In this document: positions 1 through 8,800 of the stretch, piece by piece
How the letters are laid out: each line of letters opens with the position of its first letter
Position numbering within the stretch: position 1 is the stretch's first letter
Origin: Cupriavidus necator
Lineage (GTDB): Bacteria; Pseudomonadota; Gammaproteobacteria; Burkholderiales; Burkholderiaceae
Length of the DNA stretch: 64,000 nucleotides
Direction of reading: 5' to 3'
Assembly (NCBI RefSeq): GCF_013141915.1
Contig: NZ_SROX01000002.1
Location: forward strand, 62,001-126,000
Program-made: the position numbers and the translations under genes
Notes under the pieces: generated by a model
Seen by the model: the letters and a program-made list of their open reading frames with translations, nothing else
Told to the model about the DNA's origin: nothing
Database searches by the model: none

Positions 1-48
1 CTGGCAGCCACGCTCGACGCCGCGCGCAAGGCCTTCGCCGCGGCCTGA
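1..48 (+). CDS. C-terminal end of an upstream gene (partial)
   Basis: The window opens inside an open frame that reads 15 codons, rich in alanine (ending KAFAAA), before a TGA stop. Nothing in so short a tail identifies the product. It is transcribed in the same direction as the LemA gene about 100 bases downstream. Confidence 0.5.
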   Translation: MAATLDAARKAFAAA

Positions 49-148
49 GGCGGTTTGCGGCAGCGGCGCGTGGTGCGCCGCCGGCTGCACGCATGACCAC
101 AAGGACGGTGCGCTACACTTGGGATTCGTCCAACCGCCGGAGCCTCCG

Positions 149-775
149 ATGCGCGCACCCTCGTCCCACCCGTCGCCCACCCGCTCGCCGCTGTCCGTGT
201 GGCGCTGGCTGGTGCTGGCGGTCCTGGCCAGCCTGCTGTCCGCCTGCGGCTACAACGACTTCCAGACCAAGGACGAGGCGGTCAAGGCAGCCTGGGGCGA
301 AGTCATCAACCAGTACCAGCGCCGCGCCGACTTGATCCCCAACCTGGTCAACACGGTCAAGGGCTATGCCTCGCACGAGCGCGAGACGCTCGAAGCCGTG
401 ACCCGCGCGCGCGCCGCCGCCACCAGCATCCAGGTTTCGCCAGAAACCCTGAACGACCCCGAAGCCTTCAAGCGCTTCCAGCAGGCGCAGGGCGAATTGT
501 CCGGTGCGCTGTCGCGGCTGCTGGCGGTGTCCGAGAACTACCCGCAGCTGAAGGCCGATGCCTCGTTCCGCGACCTGCAATCGCAGCTCGAAGGCACCGA
601 GAACCGCATCACCGTGGCACGCCAACGCTATATCGTCGCGGTGCAGCAGTACAACGTGCTGGCGCGCAGCTTCCCGACCAACCTGACGGCGATGATCTTC
701 AAATACCCGGTCAAGCCTTCCTTCACCGTGGAAAACGAGAAGGCCATCTCCACGCCGCCCGCGGTCAAGTTCTGA
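149..775 (+). CDS. lemA: LemA family lipoprotein
   Basis: A 208-residue exported protein. The N-terminus is a lipoprotein signal (hydrophobic run, then LLSAC with Cys33 as the lipidation site). The rest is a helical LemA domain with the family signatures NQYQRRADLIPNLVNTVKGY and, near the end, a FPTNLTAMIF-like segment. An in-frame ATG lies 30 bases upstream at 119, but the start at 149 gives a normal signal peptide and follows a GGAGCC stretch. LemA proteins are membrane-attached and of unclear biochemical role. They commonly sit beside TPM-domain proteins, as here, where two follow at once and probably share the transcript. Confidence 0.9.
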   Translation: MRAPSSHPSPTRSPLSVWRWLVLAVLASLLSACGYNDFQTKDEAVKAAWGEVINQYQRRADLIPNLVNTVKGYASHERETLEAVTRARAAATSIQVSPETLNDPEAFKRFQQAQGELSGALSRLLAVSENYPQLKADASFRDLQSQLEGTENRITVARQRYIVAVQQYNVLARSFPTNLTAMIFKYPVKPSFTVENEKAISTPPAVKF

Positions 776-788
776 GGGGATGACCGCC

Positions 789-1646
789 ATGGGCACCCCC
801 CGGCGCGGGTCCGCGCTGCCTGGCTGGCTGGCCGCCGCCCTGCTGTGGCTGGCGGCGCTGCTGGGCGCGCCGGCGCTGGCGGCCGACGGCTTCGTCGCGG
901 TGCCGCCGCTGACCCAGCGCGTCACCGACCTGACCGGCACGCTGACGCCGCAGCAACGCGGCGCGCTCGAGAACGTGCTGGCCGAATACGAGCAGCAGCG
1001 CGGCAGCCAGATCTTCGTGCTGATGGTACCCACCACCGACCCGGAACCGATCGACGCCTATAGCATTCGCGTAGCCGACGCCTGGCGTGCCGGGCGCCAG
1101 GGCATCGACGACGGCGTGATCGTACTGATCGCCAAGGACAACCCGCCCGGGCTGCGCAAGATGCGGCTGGAGGTGGGCCGCGGCGTGCAGGGGTCGCTGA
1201 CCGACGCCATGTCCAAGCGCATCCTGCAAGACGTGATGGCGCCCCACTTCCGCCAGAACGACTTCTACGGCGGGCTGGCGGCGGGCATCTCGGCGATCCA
1301 GGCCACCATCGACAAGGAAGGCCTGGCAGCACCGCAGCGCAAGGGCCAGCAGGCATCGGCGCTGGACCAATGGCTGCCGGCGCTGCTGCCGCTGGCCATC
1401 ATCGTGTTCTTCTTCCTGAGCGCCATCCTGCGCCGGCGCGGGCCGCAGATCGTCACCAGCCGGCGCGGGCGCGACGTGATCGCCGGCGGCCTTGGCGGCC
1501 TGGGCGGCTACACCATGGGACAGGACTGGGGCCGGCGCAGCGGCGGCTGGGGCGGCGGCTTTGGCGGGGGCGGTGACAGCGGCGGCGGCTTTGGCGGCGG
1601 AGGCGGCGGCGGCTTCGACGGCGGCGGCGCGTCCGGCAACTGGTGA
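789..1646 (+). CDS. TPM-domain (YgcG-like) membrane protein
   Basis: A 285-residue protein with a signal peptide (cleavage near ALA-AD), a TPM domain over roughly residues 35-170 (VTDLTGTLTPQQ, SIRVADAWRAGRQGIDDGVIVL and the AISAIQATIDK helix), one transmembrane helix near 195-215 and a glycine-rich C-terminal tail. The start at 789 is preferred because GAGGGG lies nine bases before it; the in-frame ATG at 780 touches that ribosome site. TPM proteins of this architecture act at the cell envelope, and their enzymatic role in bacteria is not settled. It follows lemA by 13 bases, so an operon is likely. Confidence 0.85.
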   Translation: MGTPRRGSALPGWLAAALLWLAALLGAPALAADGFVAVPPLTQRVTDLTGTLTPQQRGALENVLAEYEQQRGSQIFVLMVPTTDPEPIDAYSIRVADAWRAGRQGIDDGVIVLIAKDNPPGLRKMRLEVGRGVQGSLTDAMSKRILQDVMAPHFRQNDFYGGLAAGISAIQATIDKEGLAAPQRKGQQASALDQWLPALLPLAIIVFFFLSAILRRRGPQIVTSRRGRDVIAGGLGGLGGYTMGQDWGRRSGGWGGGFGGGGDSGGGFGGGGGGGFDGGGASGNW

Positions 1647-1666
1647 CAGCCCGAGGAACGACAACC

Positions 1667-2170
1667 ATGCCGCATCTCAAACGCGCCCTGCACCATATCG
1701 CCACCACGGCCGGCACCGCGCGCAAGCACTTTCCGCCGGAAGCGCAGCAGCAGCTTCACCACGCCGTGCATGCCGGCGAAGCCAGCCACCGCGGCGAGAT
1801 CCGCGTGGTGATCGAAGCCAGCCTGCCGGTCGGCGACGCCTGGGCCGGGGTCACGCCGCGCGAACGCGCGCGCTTCCTGTTCGGCGCGCTCGAGGTCTGG
1901 AACACCGCGGACAAGACCGGCGTGCTGCTCTACATCAACCTGGCCGACCACGCCGTCGAGCTGCTGGCCGACCGGGGCATCGACGCCAGCGTCGGGCCGG
2001 CCATCTGGCAGGAGCTGTGCGGCGAACTGGCGCAGGGGCTCAGGCAAGAGCTGTCGGTGCGGCCCGTGCTCGCAACGGTGGCGCGCATCCATGCCCTGCT
2101 GGCCACGCATTTCCCCTCGGACGGCGGGCCTAACCCGAACGAGCTGGACGATCGTCCGGTCTTTCTGTAG
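1667..2170 (+). CDS. Small TPM-domain protein without signal peptide
   Basis: A 167-residue soluble-looking protein carrying a second, diverged TPM domain: RGEIRVVIEASLP, then RARFLFGALEVWNTADKTGVL and a conserved hydrophobic VELLADRGID segment. No signal peptide or membrane helix is visible. The frame is open from 1643, overlapping the preceding stop, but ATG 1667 follows a CGAGGAACGACA ribosome site and begins the conserved part. The lemA-TPM-TPM order is a known arrangement in beta-proteobacteria. The pair probably acts together at the membrane, one exported and one cytoplasmic; that pairing is inference. Confidence 0.8.
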   Translation: MPHLKRALHHIATTAGTARKHFPPEAQQQLHHAVHAGEASHRGEIRVVIEASLPVGDAWAGVTPRERARFLFGALEVWNTADKTGVLLYINLADHAVELLADRGIDASVGPAIWQELCGELAQGLRQELSVRPVLATVARIHALLATHFPSDGGPNPNELDDRPVFL

Positions 2171-2183
2171 CGCCCACACCGGC

Positions 2184-3494
2184 TCAGCGGGCGGCAGCCG
2201 CCTCGCGGCGCGCGCGCCGCCCGCCGATCGCATACCACACCGCCGCCAGCGCCTGCAGCGCCACCAGTCCAGCCCATGCCGCCAGGTGCGCGGCCTTCGG
2301 GTAATGGCCGCCGGTGGCGGGCCACAGGTCCAGCACGTAGCCGACGCCCACCTGGCAGGCAAAGGTCGACAGGAATACGGTCAGCGTCAGCGCCGTCGTG
2401 GCCCGGCCGATCAGGGCGTCCGGAAAACTGCGCGCCAGCACCGCATAGGTCAGGATGCCGCTGGAACCAAAGACGCCATAGGCGGCCCACAGCAGCACCG
2501 GCGGCAGCGGCACCTGCGCCATCAGCAGCAGCTGGATCACGATAAAGCCGGTCATGCCGGTGCCGGCAAAGGCATAGAGGCTCACGCCGAGGCGTTCCAG
2601 GTGGCGCGCGGCCCAGCCCGAGCCCACGCAGCCGGCCATCATGGCAAAGCCGATCACCGACACCAGCCGGGCGCCGGTGCCCGCATCGTAGCCGGACACA
2701 TCGCGCAGGAAAGCCCCCACCCACAGCGTCTGCACCGCCAGAAACACGCCCTGGTTGAGCAGCGTCAGCGGCACCACGCGCCAGAAGCGCTCGCTGCCGA
2801 GAATCTGGCGCGTGCCGCGCAGCTGCTCGCGCAGGCTTTCCTTGCCGACGCGGGGCTTGTCCGGCGCGCTGAACCACAGCAGCGCCGCCATCGCCAGCGA
2901 CACGCCGGCCAGGCCGATGCTGACGGTGCGCCAGTCGGTGAACGCCAGCAGCCACGACAGGGGCGTGCCGACCAGCACCGCGCCCAGCCCGCCGATGGCC
3001 ATGACCACGCCGTTGAGCAGGGGCATGCGCGACAGCGGGAACCACATCGACAGCGCCTGGATGGCGGCGCCCAGGCATACCGACACACCCACGCCGATCA
3101 GCAGCCGGCCGGCGGCCAGCCCGGCCATGCCGGGCGCGAGCGCGAACACCAGCGAGCCGGCCACCGCCACCAGCAGCATCGCCGCCTCGGTGCGGCGCGG
3201 ACCGTAGCGGTCCAGCAGGATGCCCGCCGGCAGCTGGGCGCAGGCGAAGCCAAGGAAATAGAAGCTGGTGAGCAGGCCCAGGTCGGCGGCATTGAGGCCG
3301 AGTTCGCGCGTCAGGTGCGGCGCGAAGCCCAGGTTGACGCCGCGGAATATATAAGACACCAGGAAGCCCAGCGAGAACACGGCCAGCACGCGCCAGCGAG
3401 CGCTGGCTGCTGCACCGGCGGCCGGTTGCGCATGCGAGGGCTGCGAGGATGCGGAAGACAAGTTTGAAATGGAAGTCGTCATGATGGCCTGCAT
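2184..3494 (-). CDS. MFS transporter (12 TM)
   Basis: A 436-residue major-facilitator protein with about twelve hydrophobic segments. The loop 2-3 signature is visible as GILLDRYGPRRTEA, and the first helix pair reads LGFLVSYIFRGVNLGFAPHL. The reading frame stays open to 3713, but the upstream part is low-quality sequence. The ATG at 3494 follows GGGGA by five bases, with a second possible ATG at 3482. The substrate cannot be read from sequence. It is divergent from the LysR gene that starts 70 bases away, so that regulator probably controls it. Confidence 0.85.
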   Translation of the reverse strand: MQAIMTTSISNLSSASSQPSHAQPAAGAAASARWRVLAVFSLGFLVSYIFRGVNLGFAPHLTRELGLNAADLGLLTSFYFLGFACAQLPAGILLDRYGPRRTEAAMLLVAVAGSLVFALAPGMAGLAAGRLLIGVGVSVCLGAAIQALSMWFPLSRMPLLNGVVMAIGGLGAVLVGTPLSWLLAFTDWRTVSIGLAGVSLAMAALLWFSAPDKPRVGKESLREQLRGTRQILGSERFWRVVPLTLLNQGVFLAVQTLWVGAFLRDVSGYDAGTGARLVSVIGFAMMAGCVGSGWAARHLERLGVSLYAFAGTGMTGFIVIQLLLMAQVPLPPVLLWAAYGVFGSSGILTYAVLARSFPDALIGRATTALTLTVFLSTFACQVGVGYVLDLWPATGGHYPKAAHLAAWAGLVALQALAAVWYAIGGRRARREAAAAR

Positions 3495-3563
3495 TGTCTT
3501 CCCCATCCCGGTGCAAAGCCAACGAAAGATACCCGCGGCAATTGTGAGTAGAATTTGACGGCC

Positions 3564-4532
3564 ATGGCCAAATCCCCCGTCAGACCCGCCCCACGCCCCG
3601 TCCATCTGCCGCCGCTGCAAGCGCTGCGTGCACTGGAGGCCGCCGCGCGCCACCGCAGCTTCTCGCGCGCGGCCGAGGAACTGGCCCTGACCCACAGCGC
3701 CATCAGCCACCATGTCCGCGCGCTGGAAACCAGCCTCGGCACCAAGCTATTCCAACGCAGCGGCAGCCAGATGGCGCCCACCAGCGTGGGCGCGCGGCTG
3801 GCCGAACAGGTGCGCGCCGCGCTCGACGACATCGAAAGCGCGCTGCGCGAGGCGGGCAACAGCGCCGGGCCGCCGGTGATCCGGCTGCAGGTCAGCGTGA
3901 TGGCCGACCTGGCCAATGCCTGGTTGATCCGGCGCCTGCCCAGCCTCCATGCCCAGGTGCCGTCGCTGGACCTGCACCTGCGGCTGCATGCGGAGATCAC
4001 GCCGCCCGACCCGTACAGCGTCGATGTCGGGATCTGGCACCAGCGCATCGACCTGCCCGGCTTCGAGTGTCACAACCTGATCGAAGACCATGTGATCGCG
4101 GTGGCCAGCCCGGCGCTGCTGGCGCGCTACCCCGGCTTTACGCTGGCCGACGTGCCGCGCCTGCCGATGCTGCGCTTTGCCCTGCGCCCCTGGCGCGACT
4201 GGCTCGAAGCCGCCGGACTGCCCGGCGACGAACCGGAGCGCGGCCCGATCTTCCAGGACGCCGGCCTGATGCTGCAGTCCGCCGTGGCCGGGCTGGGCGT
4301 GGCGACGGCGCGCGCGCAACTGGCGCACGACTACCTGGCCAGCGGCGAACTGGTGCAGATCGGATCCACCCGGATCCCGTCAAGCCTGCACTATTGGGTA
4401 ACCTGGCGCGAAGGCAATCCGCGCGAGAAGGCCATCCAGCAGTTCCATGCCTGGCTGCAGGAACAGGTGCGGCAGGAAGGCGCGCAAGCGGATGCCGCCA
4501 CCCCCGGCCATGCCGCACCGTTTCATCCTTGA
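3564..4532 (+). CDS. LysR-family regulator (GcvA-like)
   Basis: A 322-residue regulator. The N-terminal winged helix-turn-helix contains LQALRALEAAARHRSFSRAA and then a recognition helix (LTHSAISHHVRALE). The rest is a two-lobed LysR substrate-binding domain of GcvA type, with DVGIWHQRIDLPG in the hinge. ATG 3564 is chosen over a TTG nine bases upstream. The gene is divergent from the MFS transporter, the classical arrangement for a regulator and its single target. The effector is unknown. Confidence 0.88.
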   Translation: MAKSPVRPAPRPVHLPPLQALRALEAAARHRSFSRAAEELALTHSAISHHVRALETSLGTKLFQRSGSQMAPTSVGARLAEQVRAALDDIESALREAGNSAGPPVIRLQVSVMADLANAWLIRRLPSLHAQVPSLDLHLRLHAEITPPDPYSVDVGIWHQRIDLPGFECHNLIEDHVIAVASPALLARYPGFTLADVPRLPMLRFALRPWRDWLEAAGLPGDEPERGPIFQDAGLMLQSAVAGLGVATARAQLAHDYLASGELVQIGSTRIPSSLHYWVTWREGNPREKAIQQFHAWLQEQVRQEGAQADAATPGHAAPFHP

Positions 4533-5203
4533 AATCGCTGGGCGCGGCGATGTTGGCAATACGAATCATTTTCGTCCAGGCCCGCGAAATCAAGGGCTTG
4601 GAGCCTGGACCGAAGCAACCGCCACGGACCATCCCCCTCCGCCGCCACCTCGTCGCCATGGTGTCCGAGTTTCACGGATGCAACCAAATCGACCAGCGTG
4701 CCAGCCGCGCTGAAAAATTTGCTCTCCCCATCCAAACAGATGAGAAGTGACTGAGTTGGCGCGACGCGATTCGTGCGAAGGCTTGTCAACGCGCCGGGTC
4801 TTTTCATCCCCCCACCGCTGCCGGCAGGGGCGCGGCACCAAAAGGCTGAGGCCCGCGGTGTCGCCAAATGTCGGCGGAAGATGTATGCACTTCAAATCCT
4901 TGTAACGGAAATGAAACTGTTCGAGGGGGCGATCACGTGCCGTATGGGAGCCCTCGGTGGTGAGCGTTTCAAATTTTTCACTCCCTCGTTCAGGGGGACT
5001 CGCTGCGCAGCAAATGCCTTGTCGTACACCGCAAGCAACGATCGAGTGCTCTACACGAATCTTTACTGCCGCAACTTCTTTTGCAACGCAACATAAAAAC
5101 AGGGCACCGCGTAACAAGAGCGGAACGTTTTGGGTCGCGCGGGGCCAGCGGCGCGCGCCCCGCCACATTGCTTTATCTTTCTTTTCAAGAACTTAGCCCA
5201 CTC

Positions 5204-5219
5204 TGGCACATTCGTCGCA
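5204..5219 (+). promoter_or_regulatory. Candidate sigma-54 promoter
   Basis: TGGCACATTCGTCGCA matches the consensus TGGCACGNNNNTTGCA at all but two counted positions. It keeps the required GG and GC exactly ten bases apart. It points toward the VpsR-like gene whose ATG lies about 450 bases downstream. No activator site was identified. Confidence 0.45.
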
Positions 5220-5436
5220 CCTATGTCTGCGCGAACAGAAGCCCGGCACAAAGGGGAAGTCTGAAACGACAGCGGCAAGCACACTGGCCCGCGTTCGCCG
5301 ATGATCAGTTTCAGGACGACCCCCGCAACCCAGGGCGGGAATTGGACTGGCGCTGTAAGCGAGGGCCACGCGGCAGGATCTGGCCCGCATCGGCACCCGC
5401 CATGACATTGGGTGCCGACAAGATAAAGCGGAGGTC

Positions 5437-5487
5437 ATTCAGGCACACGGGCCGTGAGCGCAAGCAAGCGGCCCGTGTCACCTGAAT
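5437..5487 (+). repeat. Long inverted repeat / RNA hairpin in leader
   Basis: ATTCAGG then ACACGGGCCG on the left pair with CGGCCCGTGT then CCTGAAT on the right. This gives 17 base pairs interrupted by a 1-by-2 base internal loop, around a 14-base loop (5455-5468). No T-run follows, so it is not a simple terminator. It lies about 185 bases before the VpsR-like start. Confidence 0.6.
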
Positions 5488-5670
5488 CCCGCGGCATGCC
5501 GGTCAACGCGGCGTTCCGCGGGCAGCAGAACGGGGTGAAACAACAGAAATTGGGGAGCGCGCCGCGCGGCATCGCCACGATGCGGCCGGTGCCAGCCTTA
5601 GAGCCAACGGAGCGAGCGGCCGGCCATGCCGGCCGCCAGTTCCGCAAAAACAAGAATCCGGGGAAATCTC

Positions 5671-7047
5671 ATGAGCGCGTACGCCAACCGCCCGCTGCTG
5701 TACCTGTCGCAGCATCATGACGCCACGCTGTGCCGGCTGTTCGCCCAGCGCGGCTGGAAAATCAGCTTCGCGTCGAACCTGCAGGACTTGCAAGCCTTGC
5801 CACCGGGCAACCAGCCGCTGGCCGCGCTGCTGGACCTGCAAGGCGGCTTTGCGGATGCCGAGCTGGAAGCCTTCGAACCCTGGCTGGCGCAGCCGCATGT
5901 CGGCTGGATCGGCATCGTCGCCGGCCAGCACGTGCTGAGCGAAACCGCGCGCCGCTTGCTCGGCCTTTATTTCGTCGACTATCACACCGCCCCGCTCGAG
6001 CACCCACACCTGGCAGAGGCCCTGGGCCATGCGCTGGGCATGGCCCGGCTGCGGCCCGGCGCACCGCAGGAAGTCCCGCGCACGGCCCGGCCCGATGGCA
6101 TGATCGGCAGCTGCCCCGCCATGCAATCGCTGTTCCGCGGTATCGAGAAGGTGTCGCGCTGGGATACGCCGGTGCTGATCTCGGGCGAGTCCGGCACCGG
6201 CAAGGAACTCGCCGCGCAGGCCATCCATCGCGCCTCGGCGCGGGCCTCGCGCCCCTTCATCGCGGTCAACTGCGCGGCGATCCCGCCCACGCTGCTGATG
6301 TCCGAACTGTTCGGCTATGAGCGCGGCGCGTTTACCGGCGCCACCAAGCGCAAGCCCGGCCGCATCGAGATGGCACAGGGGGGCACGCTGTTTCTCGATG
6401 AAATCGGCGACATGCCGATCGAAAGCCAGACCAGCCTGCTGCGCTTCCTCGAGACCGGGCGCATCGAACGGCTCGGCGGCACCGAGTCGGTCGAGGTCAA
6501 TGTGCGGATCATCTCCGCCACCCACGTCGACCTGGAAGCCGCGATCGCCGCCGAGCGCTTCCGCGGCGACCTGTACCACCGGCTGTGCGTGCTGCGCGTG
6601 CGCCAGCCCCCGCTGCGCGAGCGCGGCAGCGACATCCTGCTGATCGCCGAACACGTGCTGGAAACCGTGCGCAAGCAGTCGCCGGCACGCATCCGCGGCT
6701 TCTCGCCGATGGCGCTGCGCGCGATCCAGCTGCACACCTGGCCCGGCAATGTGCGCGAGCTGATCAACCGCATCCGCCACGCCGCCGCGATGTGCGAAGA
6801 CGGCGTGATCCAGCCCGAGGACCTGGAACTGGCCGCGCCCGCCGACGACCGCCCGCTGACGCTGGCCGCGATCCGCGAGGCCGCCGAACAGAACGCCATC
6901 GTCGAAGCGCTGCAGCGGCACCATGAACGGTTGATCGACGTGGCCGCCGAACTGGGGATTTCGCGGGTGACGCTGTTCCGGCTGATGCGCGACTACAAGC
7001 TGCAGGTCAGGAAGAGCGACCTTGGGCTGGTCTGCGTGCAGGGCTGA
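5671..7047 (+). CDS. Sigma-54-dependent activator, VpsR-like
   Basis: A 458-residue regulator. Residues 1-130 resemble the diverged receiver-like N-terminus of VpsR-type proteins, with no clear phosphorylatable aspartate pocket. A complete AAA+ sigma-54 interaction domain follows: Walker A GESGTGKE near residue 172, an intact GAFTGA loop near 219, LFLDEIGDMP as Walker B, and the WPGNVREL segment. A Fis-type helix-turn-helix closes the protein (LIDVAAELGISRVTLFRLMRDY). ATG 5671 has a GGGGAAATCTC ribosome site. VpsR relatives control exopolysaccharide genes and some bind cyclic di-GMP. The adjacent glycosyltransferase genes fit such a role, but the link is inference. Confidence 0.85.
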   Translation: MSAYANRPLLYLSQHHDATLCRLFAQRGWKISFASNLQDLQALPPGNQPLAALLDLQGGFADAELEAFEPWLAQPHVGWIGIVAGQHVLSETARRLLGLYFVDYHTAPLEHPHLAEALGHALGMARLRPGAPQEVPRTARPDGMIGSCPAMQSLFRGIEKVSRWDTPVLISGESGTGKELAAQAIHRASARASRPFIAVNCAAIPPTLLMSELFGYERGAFTGATKRKPGRIEMAQGGTLFLDEIGDMPIESQTSLLRFLETGRIERLGGTESVEVNVRIISATHVDLEAAIAAERFRGDLYHRLCVLRVRQPPLRERGSDILLIAEHVLETVRKQSPARIRGFSPMALRAIQLHTWPGNVRELINRIRHAAAMCEDGVIQPEDLELAAPADDRPLTLAAIREAAEQNAIVEALQRHHERLIDVAAELGISRVTLFRLMRDYKLQVRKSDLGLVCVQG

Positions 7048-7063
7048 GCGCGCCTCCGGCAAC

Positions 7064-7492
7064 ATGGCCATGCCGCATGCTTCGTCCCGCGCCGCCGGCG
7101 CGCTGCGCGCTTGCCTGCCCGACCCCGACACGCTGGGGCGGTTGCTGCGCTTTGGCATCTCGGGTCTGCTCGCCACCGGTATTCACGTCGCCGTGGCCAC
7201 GCCACTGATCTTCCTGCTGCATGCGTCGCAGGTGAGCGCCAACGGCATCGCCTTCGTCATCGCCAACATCGGCTCCTACCTGCTCAATACGCTATGGAGT
7301 TTCGGCGCCACACCGGGACGCGACAGCTACTTGCGCTTCCTGGCGGTTTCGCTGCTGGGACTGGGACTCACGCTTGCAATCTCCGCAGGCGCGCAGGCGC
7401 TGGCCGCGGGCTACTGGACCGGCCTGGTCGCGATCCTGGCGGTGGTGCCGCCGATCACGTTCGCGCTGCACCGCTCGTGGACATATCGATAG
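7064..7492 (+). CDS. GtrA-family membrane protein
   Basis: A 142-residue protein with four predicted membrane helices. It has the GtrA pattern: LLRFGISGLLATGIHVAVA in helix 1, then ANIGSYLLNTLWSFG after helix 2, and a basic end (ALHRSWTYR). GtrA proteins are thought to flip undecaprenyl-phosphate-linked sugars across the inner membrane. ATG 7064 is chosen, although the frame is open from 7022. The gene begins 16 bases after the regulator and is followed by a GT87 gene 45 bases on. A GtrB-type partner is encoded at 8801-9829 on the other strand. Confidence 0.85.
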   Translation: MAMPHASSRAAGALRACLPDPDTLGRLLRFGISGLLATGIHVAVATPLIFLLHASQVSANGIAFVIANIGSYLLNTLWSFGATPGRDSYLRFLAVSLLGLGLTLAISAGAQALAAGYWTGLVAILAVVPPITFALHRSWTYR

Positions 7493-7537
7493 CCGTTGCA
7501 TGTCATCACGCTTACCGGCTTTTCCCGGGGGAACAAC

Positions 7538-8770
7538 ATGCCCGTAGCAACCGAAAACGCGCACGCGTACGCGCGCGCCGCGGCAGTCCGGCACGGCTGG
7601 CTCAACGCCGAACGCGTGCGTCTGTATGCCGCCGCGCTGCTGGTCATTGAATGCGCGTTGGTGGGCGCATGGTGGTATGGCCACTGGGTACTGTCGCATC
7701 CCGAGATCCGCTCGATGGGCTGGGACTTTGCCGTCTACTGGAGCGCTTCCGGTCTGGCCCAGGCGCTTGGCGCGCCGGCCGCCTATGACTGGGAACTGCT
7801 GCGCGTTGCAGAAAGGCCGCTGCTGCACGACACCTTCGGCCCCTTTGCCTACCCGCCCACCTTTCTGCTGATGGTCTACCCGATCGCGGCGGTGTCGTAT
7901 GGGGTCGCGCTGCTGCTGGTCTCGGTCGCCGGCATCGTGCTTTACCTTGGCACGGTCAGGGCGGCGCTGGGCAAGGCGCCGGCCATGTGGCTGTTTCCCG
8001 CCTTGGCGTTTCCCGGCCTGTGGGCCGCGCTGCTGGCCGGGCAGAATTCACTGATCACCGCCGCCGCCTGCTGTGCGGCGCTGCTGTTAATGCGGCGCAA
8101 CGCGCTGGCCGCCGGTGCCTGTATCGCGCTGCTTTGCATCAAGCCACAGTTGGGCGTGCTGTTTCCGATGCTGTTGCTGTGCGAGCGGCGCTGGCGCGTG
8201 CTCGCCAGCGCCACGGCATGTTCGGCCCTGTTTTTGGCACTGCCCGCGCTCAGCTTCGGACCAGACATCTACGCTGCCTTCGCGCACAGCATGGCCATGT
8301 TCCGCGCCACCGTGGCCGAGCATGACACCGTGATCCTGCGCGGCGCGCCGACGGTATTCGGCGTGCTGCGTACCGCAGGGATGGATCTTGCGCCGGCTTA
8401 CGTCCTGCATGCCATTGCGGCAGCCATTGCCATGGCGGTCTGCGCATGGATCTGGCTGACGCGCGCGCGCCGGGAGCTCAGCGCATCGGCGCTGGTGGTG
8501 GGCACGCTGCTGGCGCAGCCTTACATGATCTATTACGACCTGGCGTGGCTGGCGATCCCGCTGGCATTGTTGAGCGTCGACATGATGCGCCACGGCAGCC
8601 ACTGGCTGGAGCGGCTGGTGCTGTTGCTGGCCTGGCTGGTGCCGGCCCATGCGCTGTTGGTGGTGATCGCGCTGCCGACGCCGCAGGTGGCCCCGGGGGT
8701 TCTGCTGGCGCTGCTGTGCGTGATTGCACGCCGCCATCTGCTGGCGCGCCGCGCGGGCCAGCCGGCATAG
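7538..8770 (+). CDS. GT87/DUF2029 polyprenol-dependent glycosyltransferase (copy 1)
   Basis: A 410-residue integral membrane protein with about ten helices. It carries the DUF2029/GT87 hallmarks: WDFAVYWSASGLA after the first helix (the acidic residue is expected to be catalytic), AYPPTFLLMVYP before helix 3, and CIKPQLGVLFP in the middle. ATG 7538 is preceded by GGGGGAACAAC; the frame is open from a TTG at 7496. Relatives such as PimE transfer hexoses from polyprenyl-phosphate donors on the periplasmic face. Two paralogues lie on the opposite strand at 9869-12362, sharing the N-terminal WLxAERxxLY and YPPTFLL motifs. Confidence 0.82.
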   Translation: MPVATENAHAYARAAAVRHGWLNAERVRLYAAALLVIECALVGAWWYGHWVLSHPEIRSMGWDFAVYWSASGLAQALGAPAAYDWELLRVAERPLLHDTFGPFAYPPTFLLMVYPIAAVSYGVALLLVSVAGIVLYLGTVRAALGKAPAMWLFPALAFPGLWAALLAGQNSLITAAACCAALLLMRRNALAAGACIALLCIKPQLGVLFPMLLLCERRWRVLASATACSALFLALPALSFGPDIYAAFAHSMAMFRATVAEHDTVILRGAPTVFGVLRTAGMDLAPAYVLHAIAAAIAMAVCAWIWLTRARRELSASALVVGTLLAQPYMIYYDLAWLAIPLALLSVDMMRHGSHWLERLVLLLAWLVPAHALLVVIALPTPQVAPGVLLALLCVIARRHLLARRAGQPA

Positions 8771-8800
8771 GCAGGCGCCGCGACCTGCGCGCGCCGGCGC

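Larger units (their letters stand above)
4533..5670. other. Gene-free 1.1-kb leader region
   Basis: No reading frame here has family features or coding-like codon use; the frames at 4590-5168 and 4773-5096 look random. Base composition is visibly more A/T-rich than the flanking genes, especially around 4700-5200. The stretch contains a sigma-54-like promoter (5204-5219) and a long inverted repeat (5437-5487), both described separately. It most likely holds the regulatory region of the VpsR-like gene, perhaps with a non-coding RNA. Confidence 0.6.

Noticed and set aside
2091..3467. Long plus-strand frame opposite the MFS gene
   Set aside because: Same shadow effect; the minus strand has a clear transporter with conserved motifs.
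4590..5168. Frames in the leader region before the VpsR-like gene
   Set aside because: No hydrophobic or catalytic pattern and no coding-like composition; treated as non-coding.
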